DNA of 64,000 nt from Shewanella sp. SR44-3 (GCF_014163735.1 NZ_JACJDV010000003.1:62001-126000); one strand, 5' to 3'; positions 19,089 through 27,405 are shown, numbered from the stretch's first letter. The notes: generated from the letters alone by a model not told the origin. Numbers and translations: made by a program.

Positions 19089-19568
19089 ATGTTGAATCCT
19101 AAATATAAAGTCTTGATTGAAGAAGCAAATATCAGAGGAAAAGATCATGTTTCGATGCAGTTATGTGGTGAGCTATTGTCCCTCAATCATGTAATTGTTG
19201 AACAATGTGGCGAACGAGTGGGGCAATATGCCTTATCGGAAGGACGTTTTGTGGTCATGTTACTGCTGTACAATATGGGAGAACTGACTCCATCTGAACT
19301 TTCCAGTATGACCGGCTTAACCCGTTCAGCAATGACATCAGTAATGGATTTTTTGGAAAAACATCATTATGCGGTACGCAATATGGGCTCCACTGATCGA
19401 CGCTCATTTACCGTAAGTATGGTCGACGACGGCAAGGTATTTTTCGAGAAAGTACTTGAATCACAATTAGACTGGCTAGCCTGCCTGAGTGATAATTTAG
19501 ATACAGATGAGAAACAGCAATTTTTGCATCTGACCCGAAAAATGGCGTTAGGTCTGAAACAAGATTAA
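19089..19568 (+). CDS. MarR family transcriptional regulator
   Basis: Winged-helix dimeric repressor family that typically senses phenolic or oxidative ligands. The start ATG 19089 is preferred over the in-frame TTG at 19080; this gives 159 aa. The winged helix runs over GELTPSELSSMTGLTRSAM (helix-turn-helix, about residues 70-90), VMDFLEKHHYAVR and the wing STDRRSFTVSMV with the conserved DxR. The gene converges on a minus-strand cluster of tautomerase, CMD-like, MFS and AKR genes, which are likely targets. The target and ligand are not shown by the sequence. Confidence 0.9.
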   Translation: MLNPKYKVLIEEANIRGKDHVSMQLCGELLSLNHVIVEQCGERVGQYALSEGRFVVMLLLYNMGELTPSELSSMTGLTRSAMTSVMDFLEKHHYAVRNMGSTDRRSFTVSMVDDGKVFFEKVLESQLDWLACLSDNLDTDEKQQFLHLTRKMALGLKQD

Positions 19569-19577
19569 CACTTAGAC

Positions 19578-19603
19578 TGCCCCGCCATGAGTCAAAGGGG
19601 CAG
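19578..19603. terminator. Hairpin between convergent MarR and tautomerase genes
   Basis: CTGCCCC (19578-19584) pairs with GGGGCAG (19597-19603) across a 12-nt loop. There is no good T-run, so it is only a possible terminator, placed correctly for both converging genes. Confidence 0.45.
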
Positions 19604-19623
19604 CCAAGGTATTATTCGTTGTC

Positions 19624-19842
19624 TTAGTAATTTTTGCGTCGGCTCATTTCAGCAAACTGCGGATCATTCCCTGTGATCCCAGCCTCACCCCAATATTGAT
19701 TATCGATTTCTTGCAAATAAACGGTAATTTTATCCAGTGGCGCGCCAGTCACTTGATGCACAGTGCGCGTTAATTCTTCAATTAACTTTTTCTTCATCTG
19801 TTGGTCATCTGATTTCCAGGTTGTTACATTAATAATCGGCAT
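19624..19842 (-). CDS. 4-oxalocrotonate tautomerase family protein
   Basis: Small enzyme-like protein of 72 aa. The tautomerase superfamily uses the amino-terminal proline as catalytic base; here the second codon is Pro (MPIINVTTW). The length and the helix with GAPLDKITVYLQEI fit the family. It is the last gene of the minus-strand cluster, 12 bp after the 278-aa unknown. The natural substrate is unknown; such proteins act on enols or halogenated acids in some catabolic pathways. Confidence 0.88.
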   Translation of the reverse strand: MPIINVTTWKSDDQQMKKKLIEELTRTVHQVTGAPLDKITVYLQEIDNQYWGEAGITGNDPQFAEMSRRKNY

Positions 19843-19854
19843 AATAGAGTGTCC

Positions 19855-20691
19855 TTAATTGTTAGATATGGTAATAAATTCAGAAAATGCCGCTTGAGGC
19901 AATTTCAGTTGCGCATGAATATCGCCACCCAGCCCATACAAGCCTATCGCCCCACCATGAGCGCATTGACTACTCATAAACAGCACGACTATGTTGATTA
20001 TTCTATTTTGGTTTAATTCTGGGGCGGGAAACGGGTTTTGCATAATGGCCTGATAGCGACCGCATCCCTCTTCATCGGTAATGAAACAATTTGGGATCCC
20101 AAGTGGTCCTGGACGACTGGGCTCTAGTGGGTTGAGATCGTTTTCACGTAATGCCATCACAGTGTAGAGGCTGTTAGGAACCAAATTTTGCATTAACAGG
20201 AGGAACTTCGCCGCTTGTTGCTGTTCAACCAGAGTCACGGTCAATTCACCTTGGGCCCTAAGCCAATTCCCTAAGGTGATCGGCTGGTTAAATTGCCTAG
20301 AATGCTCGAGCTCAAAGTCGGGTACCGCTTGGTGTAACCCTAAACTTGGTCGAATTTTTTGATGCGCCTCTGGCGCTTGCTCCGGAGCAAACAACATACT
20401 GTAGTTATTGCACGGCAGAGGAAGTGGCAAAGTATGTAATACCATAGCCGCTGCCTCCTCTAGATTTTGAGGATCCAATTCACGAATAATGTCATAAGCC
20501 GCTAGCGCCCCAAATTCTGGCACGCTAGAGCTAGCACTAACAAGCGCAGCCCCCCATTGCATATCAATGCCTGTAGGGGATTGTCGCAGTATATTTCCCA
20601 CCACAACAAAATGACCATCTGAATTCATAATTTCGCTAGGGGGATACAAGGGTCCTTGTGTTGTCACAGTTAACGGATAAGTACGTTGCAT
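19855..20691 (-). CDS. Unrecognised 278-aa protein in the MarR-linked cluster
   Basis: I do not recognise this protein. It begins MQRTYPLTVTTQGPLYPP with no signal peptide or transmembrane segment. It is rich in Pro, Gln and Leu. Distinct segments are GHFVVVGNILRQSPTGID (20-40), FGALAAYDIIREL, CNNYSMLF, a region full of Asn and Pro (175-225), and a near-C-terminal Gly/Cys stretch, FMSSQCAHGGAIGLYGLGG. Single His and Cys residues are present but form no known metal motif. It is flanked by the tautomerase (12 bp) and, after 173 bp, the CMD-like gene, so it may act on the same small organic compound. The frame and codon use look like a genuine gene. Confidence 0.75.
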   Translation of the reverse strand: MQRTYPLTVTTQGPLYPPSEIMNSDGHFVVVGNILRQSPTGIDMQWGAALVSASSSVPEFGALAAYDIIRELDPQNLEEAAAMVLHTLPLPLPCNNYSMLFAPEQAPEAHQKIRPSLGLHQAVPDFELEHSRQFNQPITLGNWLRAQGELTVTLVEQQQAAKFLLLMQNLVPNSLYTVMALRENDLNPLEPSRPGPLGIPNCFITDEEGCGRYQAIMQNPFPAPELNQNRIINIVVLFMSSQCAHGGAIGLYGLGGDIHAQLKLPQAAFSEFITISNN

Positions 20692-20864
20692 GATATATCC
20701 TTATGATAAAAATAAGTTGCTGGCGCTGATGTAGCCTCATCCGTGGATTTACAGTGCTACACCAGTCCGTTCGCCAGCTAACTGAATGACCTATAATCTT
20801 GCTTATGGGCTATCGCCGTTTCATTCACTGGTCGCTCTTGCTTATGAGCAACACTATTCACTGT

Positions 20865-21254
20865 TTAAGGCGATACATTGGTAGCGGCTAACACACTTTT
20901 GTATGTGCTAATGGCATTCATACAGGCTGGCACCCCTGCGTAAACCGCCATTTGGATAACAATTTCCAGCAATTCTGCAGGTGTTACCCCTATGTTTAGC
21001 GCCGCTTTCATGTGTAATGCTAATTGGAGCTGAGCATTACCTAATGTGATTAAAGACGCTATGGTGATCATTTCTCGGGTTTTCAAATCTAAACCCGGTC
21101 GCCCCACCACATCAGCAAAGGCATAGTTAACAATCAACTTTGGCAGTTCTGCATCTAACGCACCCAAACTAGCGATCACTTGCTCGGCAAGTCCATCTTG
21201 TAATTGGTTCATGATCTGCTTGCCATATTCAGATAAACCTTGTTTGTCACTCAT
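20865..21254 (-). CDS. Carboxymuconolactone decarboxylase family protein
   Basis: All-helical AhpD/CMD fold protein of 129 aa. The core reads LDLKTREMITIASLITLGNAQLQLALHMKAALNIGVTPAELLEIVIQMAVYAGVP (the KTREM, LHxxAAL and YAGxP segments are family hallmarks). There is no CxxC, so it is of the decarboxylase type and not an AhpD-like thiol reductase. Its ATG overlaps the stop of the upstream MFS gene by 4 bp (ATGA), which implies coupled translation. The true reaction is unknown. Confidence 0.9.
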   Translation of the reverse strand: MSDKQGLSEYGKQIMNQLQDGLAEQVIASLGALDAELPKLIVNYAFADVVGRPGLDLKTREMITIASLITLGNAQLQLALHMKAALNIGVTPAELLEIVIQMAVYAGVPACMNAISTYKSVLAATNVSP

Positions 21255-22465
21255 ACACTTTCCCCCTCTGGCAGTATTTCTACTCGGGCAGAATTAGTGG
21301 CCGCAAGCGCCAATAAAACAAGCGAGCATGCAATCGCAGATCCTGAGCAAATCATTAATACTGCGAATGAAAATTGTGCAACCAGCCAAGCACCCAATAG
21401 CGCACCTGAACCAATCGCCGCATTAAAAATAGACACATACACCGCAGATGCCGGGAAGGCTCTGTGCTGCGCAGTTTTTAACACCCAAGTTTGAAAGCCG
21501 ACAAACACACTCGATGTCGCCAGTCCCCAAACAGAGATAAGCAGCACAATAGAGGTTTGAGTTAACGCTTGCGCCCCCATTCCTAATGTCACTAACACAC
21601 AGGCAATAGCGATTATGGCAACTGCAATTAAGCGTTTTAAGTAGCGATCAATAAAAGCGCCAGTAATGAAGTTCCCCAACAATCCTGCACAGCCAAAAGT
21701 AAATAGCATCATGGCTATCATAGTGTTGGATACTGAGTCACTGGTTTGTAGATACGGTTCTATAAAGGTAAATGCAGTAAAATGAGCCGTAATAGCAATA
21801 AAGGTTGCGGCATAAATTTTTAATAACAAAGGGTCTGTTATGACTTGCTTGAGTGCACTCACCCCCAGTTCACTGTTCGCTTTTACCGAAGGAACTAAGC
21901 AGAGGATCCCAACTAAAGATAAAACACTGAGCAAAGAGATTAGCCAGAAAGCACTTTGCCAAGTCCATTGACTGCCAATAAAATTAGCCAATGGCACACC
22001 AAATACACTGGCGGCAGATACCCCACCAAACACAATCGATGTAGCTAAACCAAGCTGCCTTGCTGGCACTAACGACATTGCCAGTGCACCTATCATGGCC
22101 CAAAAAGCACCGTGTGATAATGCACCGACCACCCTCGCGGCTAACAATAAGGTGTAGCTGCTCGCTAAAGCAGACAATATATTTGAGACCAGCAAGATCA
22201 ATATTAGCCCCAGCAATAAACGTTTTTTAGATACATTCCCCAAAAAAATACTCGACAATAAGGCGCTAATGGCACCAATCCAAGCATATAGCGTGACGGT
22301 TAATCCAATCATGGATTCCGACTGATTCAAACTCTCCGCCATAGGGGTAAGTAAACCTATCGGGGCTAATTCTGCAGTAACAATTGTAAATGTTGAGATG
22401 GCAAGAATAAAAATTGCCAGCCACATTTTTAGGTTGGAGCTAAATAAATGATTATTTTCAGACAT
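21251..22465 (-). CDS. MFS transporter, drug/metabolite efflux (DHA1-like)
   Basis: Inner-membrane 12-helix exporter of 404 aa. I start it at ATG 22465 (MSENNHLFSSNLKMWLAIF); the frame opens 13 codons earlier without homology. Features of the AraJ/YdhP-type group: TAELAPIGLLTPMAESL in helix 1, the loop GNVSKKRLLLGL after helix 2 (motif A region), and SHGAFWAMIGALAMSLVPA in helix 4. It overlaps the CMD-like gene and follows the aldo/keto reductase by 68 bp. It may export the compound that the cluster handles. The substrate is not predictable. Confidence 0.93.
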   Translation of the reverse strand: MSENNHLFSSNLKMWLAIFILAISTFTIVTAELAPIGLLTPMAESLNQSESMIGLTVTLYAWIGAISALLSSIFLGNVSKKRLLLGLILILLVSNILSALASSYTLLLAARVVGALSHGAFWAMIGALAMSLVPARQLGLATSIVFGGVSAASVFGVPLANFIGSQWTWQSAFWLISLLSVLSLVGILCLVPSVKANSELGVSALKQVITDPLLLKIYAATFIAITAHFTAFTFIEPYLQTSDSVSNTMIAMMLFTFGCAGLLGNFITGAFIDRYLKRLIAVAIIAIACVLVTLGMGAQALTQTSIVLLISVWGLATSSVFVGFQTWVLKTAQHRAFPASAVYVSIFNAAIGSGALLGAWLVAQFSFAVLMICSGSAIACSLVLLALAATNSARVEILPEGESV

Positions 22466-22486
22466 AATAAACTCAAAATATAATAA

Positions 22487-22499
22487 TACTAACTTAGTA
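22487..22499. promoter_or_regulatory. Palindrome between the aldo/keto reductase and MFS genes
   Basis: TACTAACTTAGTA is symmetric around its central base and lies 22 bp upstream of the MFS start, in the 68-bp gap. It may be an operator for a local MarR-type repressor and suggests a second promoter for MFS and the genes after it. Position and symmetry are the only support. Confidence 0.35.
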
Positions 22500-22533
22500 A
22501 ACAAACCGTTAACTGAGGTTATTTAATACGGAA

Positions 22534-23526
22534 TTAATAACGTTCGCCTTTAACAATAAAGGCATCACTGAGTTCGGTGAGATGTTGATAATCACTTTGA
22601 CTTAATGAGATAGCTGCAGCAGCCACATTCTCACGCAAATATTCAATCCTTTTAGTACCAGGAATACTGATCACATTAGTGCGATGTTTTGACAACCAGG
22701 CCAAGGATAACTGTGCTGCGGTACAGTTATTAGCTTGAGCCAGTTGAGCTAACGCCTGAGTGAATTGATTGTTATGAGCCAAATTCGCTTGATTAAAGCG
22801 TGGTAAGTTTTGCCTAAAATCTGTCACCACTAAATCATCTTTCGATTGAATCGCACCGCTTAGTAAACCACGACAAATAGGGCTGTAAGCCACAAAACTA
22901 ATGCCTAATTGTTGACAGGTATCCAGTACCCCATTGCGCTCCACGTCACGGCTAAGCAAGGAGTACTCAGTTTGAATGGCGCTAAGACCTTGTCGCCCTT
23001 GGGTAGAGGTCAGCAAACAATCGTGAGCGAACAGGATATTTTCTGCACTAACTTCCGAGAGGCCTACCGCCCTAATTTTACCTTCAGAGAGCAATTCTGC
23101 CATAGCTTGCATTGCTAATTTAATACTCTGTTTGTCATCTTTCACACGATGTAAATAATAGAGATCGATATGTGTATTTAATCGCAAAGTACTATGATCA
23201 CAACTGGCCTTAATATACTCTGGACTGTTATCAATATGACGAGCAGTTGGCTGACTCTTATCCCTGACAATACCGCATTTAGTCGCTATGACTAATTGTT
23301 CTCTGATTGGATGTTGTGAGAGTATTTCTGATAATAGACGCTCATTCTCACCATAACCGTACATGTCTGCGGTATCAAAAAAATTTACACCTAATGAAAT
23401 AGCTTCTTTTAATACTTGATAAGCATTTAATGGATCAATCTCACCATAAAACTCTGACATCCCCATGCAACCCAAGCCTTGAGTTGAAACCTGAATATCA
23501 CTATTGCCTAATAAGATTTTCCTCAT
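22534..23526 (-). CDS. Aldo/keto reductase
   Basis: NADPH-dependent oxidoreductase of the AKR superfamily, 330 aa, (beta/alpha)8 barrel. The catalytic tetrad is visible: Asp and Tyr in FDTADMYGYGENE, Lys in IATKCGIV, and His in LYYLHRVD-like YYLHR. The C-terminal NADP site holds SIPGTKR. It is the first gene of the minus-strand cluster and has a strong palindrome 30 bp upstream. It probably reduces a carbonyl in the pathway served by the CMD-like, tautomerase and MFS proteins; that link is inference from position. Confidence 0.94.
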   Translation of the reverse strand: MRKILLGNSDIQVSTQGLGCMGMSEFYGEIDPLNAYQVLKEAISLGVNFFDTADMYGYGENERLLSEILSQHPIREQLVIATKCGIVRDKSQPTARHIDNSPEYIKASCDHSTLRLNTHIDLYYLHRVKDDKQSIKLAMQAMAELLSEGKIRAVGLSEVSAENILFAHDCLLTSTQGRQGLSAIQTEYSLLSRDVERNGVLDTCQQLGISFVAYSPICRGLLSGAIQSKDDLVVTDFRQNLPRFNQANLAHNNQFTQALAQLAQANNCTAAQLSLAWLSKHRTNVISIPGTKRIEYLRENVAAAAISLSQSDYQHLTELSDAFIVKGERY

Positions 23527-23555
23527 GAATTCATCCTTAAATTACCCTTAACAAT

Positions 23556-23575
23556 ATAGTACGATATCGTAATAT
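23556..23575. promoter_or_regulatory. Candidate operator upstream of the aldo/keto reductase cluster
   Basis: A 20-bp inverted repeat ATAGTACGATATCGTAATAT has a perfect 12-bp core TACGATATCGTA and only one mismatched pair over 20 bp. It lies 30 bp upstream of the first gene of the cluster, as expected for repression by a dimeric MarR-type protein. Confidence 0.55.
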
Positions 23576-23822
23576 CAACACCTAAACAGTGCTAAGTCAA
23601 CTCTGTTTATAAACTTAACAGCTGGTATGGCGCTAAAGCCGCTTCAGGGCAGGGTATTGCTGAGTGGCACTTAAGTAATTTCAAACTAAAGATGGAGGGC
23701 ACTACATGAAGTGAGAGGGGGCACTCGAAAGACAGGGCCACCACACAGAAGTACAGTCATTTGGTGAGACAATAATGACCTTATTGCCTTTTATTAATAG
23801 ATTATTGAGCTCTTATGTTGGC

Positions 23823-23854
23823 AGCGCCATTAAACGCTGGCGTTTAATGGCGCT
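23823..23854. terminator. Long perfect hairpin just past the GMC oxidoreductase
   Basis: AGCGCCATTAAACG (23823-23836) and its exact complement (23841-23854) form a 14-bp stem with a 4-nt loop. It ends 12 bp from the GMC stop codon (23866). There is no U-run on the minus strand, so it could be a terminator needing other factors, or an RNA stabilising stem. The rest of 23527-23865 holds no gene that I can see. Confidence 0.55.
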
Positions 23855-23865
23855 AATTTAACAGC

Positions 23866-25458
23866 TTATCCAACAACAGGCTTTAGCCTTTGAGCTAGCA
23901 GACTGGCATTGCGGGCAACGAGGGCGTAAATCGACAGCTGCGGATTTGCTCCTAGGCTGGTTGGAAATACTGAACCGTCCATGACAGATAAGTTTTCTAA
24001 GTAATGGCTGCTGCCTTCGCTGTTGACCATGGAGATGAGTCTGTCTTCCCCCATAGGGCAGCCACCCATCACATGTGCCGATGCCACAACTGTGCGCAGC
24101 AATCCTAAATCTGCGATTTCAATCTCAGCCTTAGCTTGAGTCCAAGAATTAAGTTGTGGCAGTCCCTCAGTCATAGGCATAACTTGTTTAGCACCTGCGG
24201 CAAACTGCAGTTCAGCCATGCTTAAAAATGCCCTTCTTGCCCCTTGCCAAAAACCTTCTGTTAATGGGTAATCTAACGCGAAGCCGTTATCGGTTAAGCG
24301 CACTTGACCGCCGGGGCATTGCTCATTAAAGCCGTCACGAATAAGGGCGATAACCACTTGCATGCGGTTGAAATTTTTCATCAATTCAGCATGACTCTGA
24401 CCGTAGCCTAAGGTTTTTGAGGCCACCAGCACCGGGTGCACTGGCGCCACTTCTAATTTGTAGCCTAGCTCGCCACTGGCACCATCACGCCAGACAAACT
24501 CATCAGAATAGATGGATTGCGGCGCGCCGCTGTGGCCTTTGATTTGCTCATTATAAATAGCACCAGACAATAACGACGGATGCAGGAAGGTTTTGCCTAG
24601 CAGCTCAAAAGGATCGGGAGTATTGGAGCGCATGAGTAATGCGGGAGTATGGATGGCACCGGCGCTTAAAATGTAATGCTTAGCCGAAAACGTCAGCGTG
24701 ACGCCTTGGGGTTCAAAATTATTGCTAACCGCTTGTGCCTTAAGGCCTATGACCTTGCCTTCACTGTGCTCTATCTGCATCACTTTAGCGCGGCTAATTA
24801 ATTGCGCCCCTGAATCTAAGGCACTGGGAATGGTAGTCACTAGCATAGATTGCTTAGCATTTACCGGACAGCCCATGCCGCAATAGCCTGTGTTCCAGCA
24901 GCCTTTTACATTGCGTTTAATAACTGTACTTTGCCAGCCAAGCTTATTGCAGCCTTCGAGCAAGGCACCATTATTGCGGTTCGGCTCATACTTCCAAGTG
25001 CTGATATTGAGCCGCTGCTCCATGGCTTCAAACCAAGGCGTCATGCTCTGTTCATTAAGTCCTACAACCGACTTTTCCTTAGCCCAAAAATTTAAAGTGG
25101 GCTCAGGGGTTCGAATGGATGTGGTCCAGTTAATGGTGGTTGAGCCACCAACGGTGCGGCCTTGAAAAATACTAATGCCTTTGTCAGCGGTTTTCATCGC
25201 TGCCGCTTGCTGATAAAGATTGGGGTAGGCAGTGCGTTCTTCCATATCAAAATCTTTAGAGGATTTAAGCGCACCCGCTTCTATCATAATGACCTTCAGC
25301 CCAGCTTGAGTTAGCACTTCAGCTGCAACCCCGCCACCAGCCCCTGTGCCAACGATAACCACATCGGCTTCAAAATGCTGCGCAGTTTCTAACCTGCTGG
25401 CATCAATATGCTGCCAGCCGCTTTTAAGGCCGTTTTCAATGGGATCGACAATACTCAA
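23866..25458 (-). CDS. GMC family FAD-dependent oxidoreductase
   Basis: Glucose-methanol-choline family flavoprotein that oxidises an alcohol, sugar or related substrate. About 530 aa. The FAD site VGTGAGGGVAAEVL lies near residues 36-50, and GRTVGGSTTINWTTS is the family segment near 105. A Cys-rich stretch NTGYCGMGCPVNAKQS follows, then ILSAGAIHTPALL. The C-terminus has SAHVMGGCPMG with the probable catalytic His. There is no signal peptide. The start is uncertain: GTG 25467 overlaps the GGAG ribosome site, so I use TTG 25458, which has proper spacing. The next gene upstream encodes a Tat-signal partner. Substrate unknown. Confidence 0.9.
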   Translation of the reverse strand: MSIVDPIENGLKSGWQHIDASRLETAQHFEADVVIVGTGAGGGVAAEVLTQAGLKVIMIEAGALKSSKDFDMEERTAYPNLYQQAAAMKTADKGISIFQGRTVGGSTTINWTTSIRTPEPTLNFWAKEKSVVGLNEQSMTPWFEAMEQRLNISTWKYEPNRNNGALLEGCNKLGWQSTVIKRNVKGCWNTGYCGMGCPVNAKQSMLVTTIPSALDSGAQLISRAKVMQIEHSEGKVIGLKAQAVSNNFEPQGVTLTFSAKHYILSAGAIHTPALLMRSNTPDPFELLGKTFLHPSLLSGAIYNEQIKGHSGAPQSIYSDEFVWRDGASGELGYKLEVAPVHPVLVASKTLGYGQSHAELMKNFNRMQVVIALIRDGFNEQCPGGQVRLTDNGFALDYPLTEGFWQGARRAFLSMAELQFAAGAKQVMPMTEGLPQLNSWTQAKAEIEIADLGLLRTVVASAHVMGGCPMGEDRLISMVNSEGSSHYLENLSVMDGSVFPTSLGANPQLSIYALVARNASLLAQRLKPVVG

Positions 25459-25565
25459 AAGCAACACTCCAATTAACCAATACTCAACAGCTCAAGCCAC
25501 ACAAGATTTAACCGCCCAATCGTCCACCATGACTCACCTCTAGGGCCAGCCTACGACCCCTACAC

Positions 25566-26075
25566 CTATTGTGACTCAAGTAAAAAACTAGGCTTAGCGT
25601 AACCTATGCGACTCCAATGTTCAGGGCAGGCATAATAACTTGCCATTACCAGCTCTCGTAAACCTAAGTACGCCGTTTGCAACAATTGTAGATAATGAAA
25701 CCGCCATGACTCTAACATGGCAACTAATTGCTGTGGCTGACGCATAATAAGCGGCGTGACACTGCCACTAACAAGCAAGAGCCCTAAACGGCTTTCAAGC
25801 TGCCCTAACAGCTCAGCCAGCTCTGACTGTTGCTCATCAGGCAAGACTTTTATTGCCTCTGAAATCGCATCTAAGGTGCGGTTAATCACCACTTCCCTTG
25901 GTTTAGCCACTTCAGGCAGCATGCCATCAAGAAATACCGGCACCAGCACGCTAAAAAGTAATCGTGAATATAAATCCTCCGCAGGAGCTTCTACCTTGTT
26001 TGGGTAAAGGTTCACCCCAAGGGCTAAAGCTGCGGTACCGACAAAGGCGCCGGTTAAAAAGGTGCGTCGCTGCAT
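25566..26075 (-). CDS. Tat-signal small protein, likely subunit of the GMC oxidoreductase
   Basis: 169 aa with a twin-arginine leader (MQRRTFLTGAFVGTAALALGVNLYP). The body resembles the small subunits (gluconate dehydrogenase subunit 3-like) that accompany GMC oxidoreductases: helical, with LFSVLVPVFLDGMLP and a Tyr/Trp-rich C-terminus. It is the upstream gene of the pair, about 107 bp before the oxidoreductase. As the large subunit has no signal, it may travel through Tat bound to this protein. No cytochrome c subunit gene is next to it. Confidence 0.8.
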   Translation of the reverse strand: MQRRTFLTGAFVGTAALALGVNLYPNKVEAPAEDLYSRLLFSVLVPVFLDGMLPEVAKPREVVINRTLDAISEAIKVLPDEQQSELAELLGQLESRLGLLLVSGSVTPLIMRQPQQLVAMLESWRFHYLQLLQTAYLGLRELVMASYYACPEHWSRIGYAKPSFLLESQ

Positions 26076-26191
26076 GGGCGGGCTCTCTTAAAGTTATTTT
26101 ACAGTGTCATCTTATGTCTTTGTCGCAGGCAGAGCATTTATGATAGAGTGAGCTGGATTATCTTGTACCAAGTTGGACAGAAGTACCCTTT

Positions 26192-27163
26192 ATGAATAAG
26201 CAGTTTACACCGCCTTGGTGGGCAAATAACCCACACACCCAAACCATTTTACCTTTGCTATTCAAAGTCGCAAGACCTACAACATTCAGACAAAGACAAG
26301 AGCTGGACGATGGTGATTTTATCGACCTCGATTGGCTTGGCAGTCCACAAAATGGCGACCCAATTATGGTCATCATACACGGTCTTGAAGGTAGCGCCGA
26401 TTCTCATTATGCTCGCCGCATGTTACTGGCAGCCAAAGAGGCCAAATTGTGCGCCGTGGTACATCACCATAGAGGCTGTTCCGGCGAACCAAACCGCCTT
26501 GCTCGCAGCTACCACAGTGGTGACACTCAAGATTTGCACTATACCTTGCACCAGCTGAAACACTACTATCCTGAGTCGCCATTATTTGCTGTGGGCTATA
26601 GCTTAGGCGGGAACGTGTTAGCAAAATATCAGGGTGAGTTTCAAGATAAAAGCTTAATTGACCGAGCCGTGGTGATCTCCGCGCCACTGCAACTGGCGGC
26701 TTGCGCTGAAAAATTAGAACATGGTTTTTCTAAAGTATATCAAAACTTTTTACTTAAAAAATTGCGCAAAAAAATGCGTCAAAAGCTCAAAACGCCGATC
26801 ATCGGCAAGCAAATGCCAATTTCTCGCTGGCAACTGAGAAAGCTGCGCACCTTTGAAGCCTTTGACGATAAAGTCACCGCACCACTACACGGTTTCACTG
26901 GCGTTGCTGACTATTATCAAAAAGCCAGTGCCCTGCCTTACCTTAAAAAAGTTTGCAAACCCACCTTAGTGATCCACGCTATGGATGATCCTTTTATGAC
27001 TGCGGCTGTGATGCCACAAGAGCATGAAATGTCAGCAAATGTGAGTTATGAGGCCCATGAATTTGGTGGCCACGTGGGCTTTATCGCCGGCGGTTTTCCT
27101 TGGAAGCCAAGATTTTATCTTGAGCCTAGGGTGTTAAGTTTCTTATTACAGAGCAATCCATAA
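26192..27163 (+). CDS. yheT: YheT family alpha/beta hydrolase
   Basis: Hydrolase of 323 aa with the alpha/beta fold. N-terminal FTPPWWANNPHTQTI is the family signature. The nucleophile elbow is GYSLGGN (Ser about 134), the acid is in VIHAMDDPFM, and the His in FGGHVGF. It belongs to the COG0429 group related to eukaryotic ABHD1/3 proteins; the substrate is not known. It overlaps yheU by one base (TAATG) and restores the E. coli order yheT-yheU-prkB after the accessory block. Confidence 0.94.
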   Translation: MNKQFTPPWWANNPHTQTILPLLFKVARPTTFRQRQELDDGDFIDLDWLGSPQNGDPIMVIIHGLEGSADSHYARRMLLAAKEAKLCAVVHHHRGCSGEPNRLARSYHSGDTQDLHYTLHQLKHYYPESPLFAVGYSLGGNVLAKYQGEFQDKSLIDRAVVISAPLQLAACAEKLEHGFSKVYQNFLLKKLRKKMRQKLKTPIIGKQMPISRWQLRKLRTFEAFDDKVTAPLHGFTGVADYYQKASALPYLKKVCKPTLVIHAMDDPFMTAAVMPQEHEMSANVSYEAHEFGGHVGFIAGGFPWKPRFYLEPRVLSFLLQSNP

Positions 27164-27405
27164 TGCTAGTGCCCTATCAGGCTTTACTCGGCTTACCCAG
27201 CGACACAGTAGAAAACCTCATCAAAGAATACTTGTTCGCCCAGATTGAGGATGGCAGCTTTGGCCAATTGCAAGATGATGCCTTAAGCCATGCTATAAGC
27301 CAGTGCCGCCAAGCCCTTAAAGCGGGAGAGCTGGTCGTTGAATACAGTGAAGATGACGACTCAATTGCCATTCGTCATAAAAATCATCTATTAAGCGGCA
27401 GTTAA
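27163..27405 (+). CDS. yheU: YheU family protein
   Basis: Small 80-aa conserved protein of unknown function. It starts MLVPYQALLGLPSDTVENLIKEYLFAQIEDG, as in E. coli YheU, and is acidic with no motif that suggests catalysis. The ATG shares its A with the yheT stop codon, so translation is coupled. Confidence 0.92.
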   Translation: MLVPYQALLGLPSDTVENLIKEYLFAQIEDGSFGQLQDDALSHAISQCRQALKAGELVVEYSEDDDSIAIRHKNHLLSGS

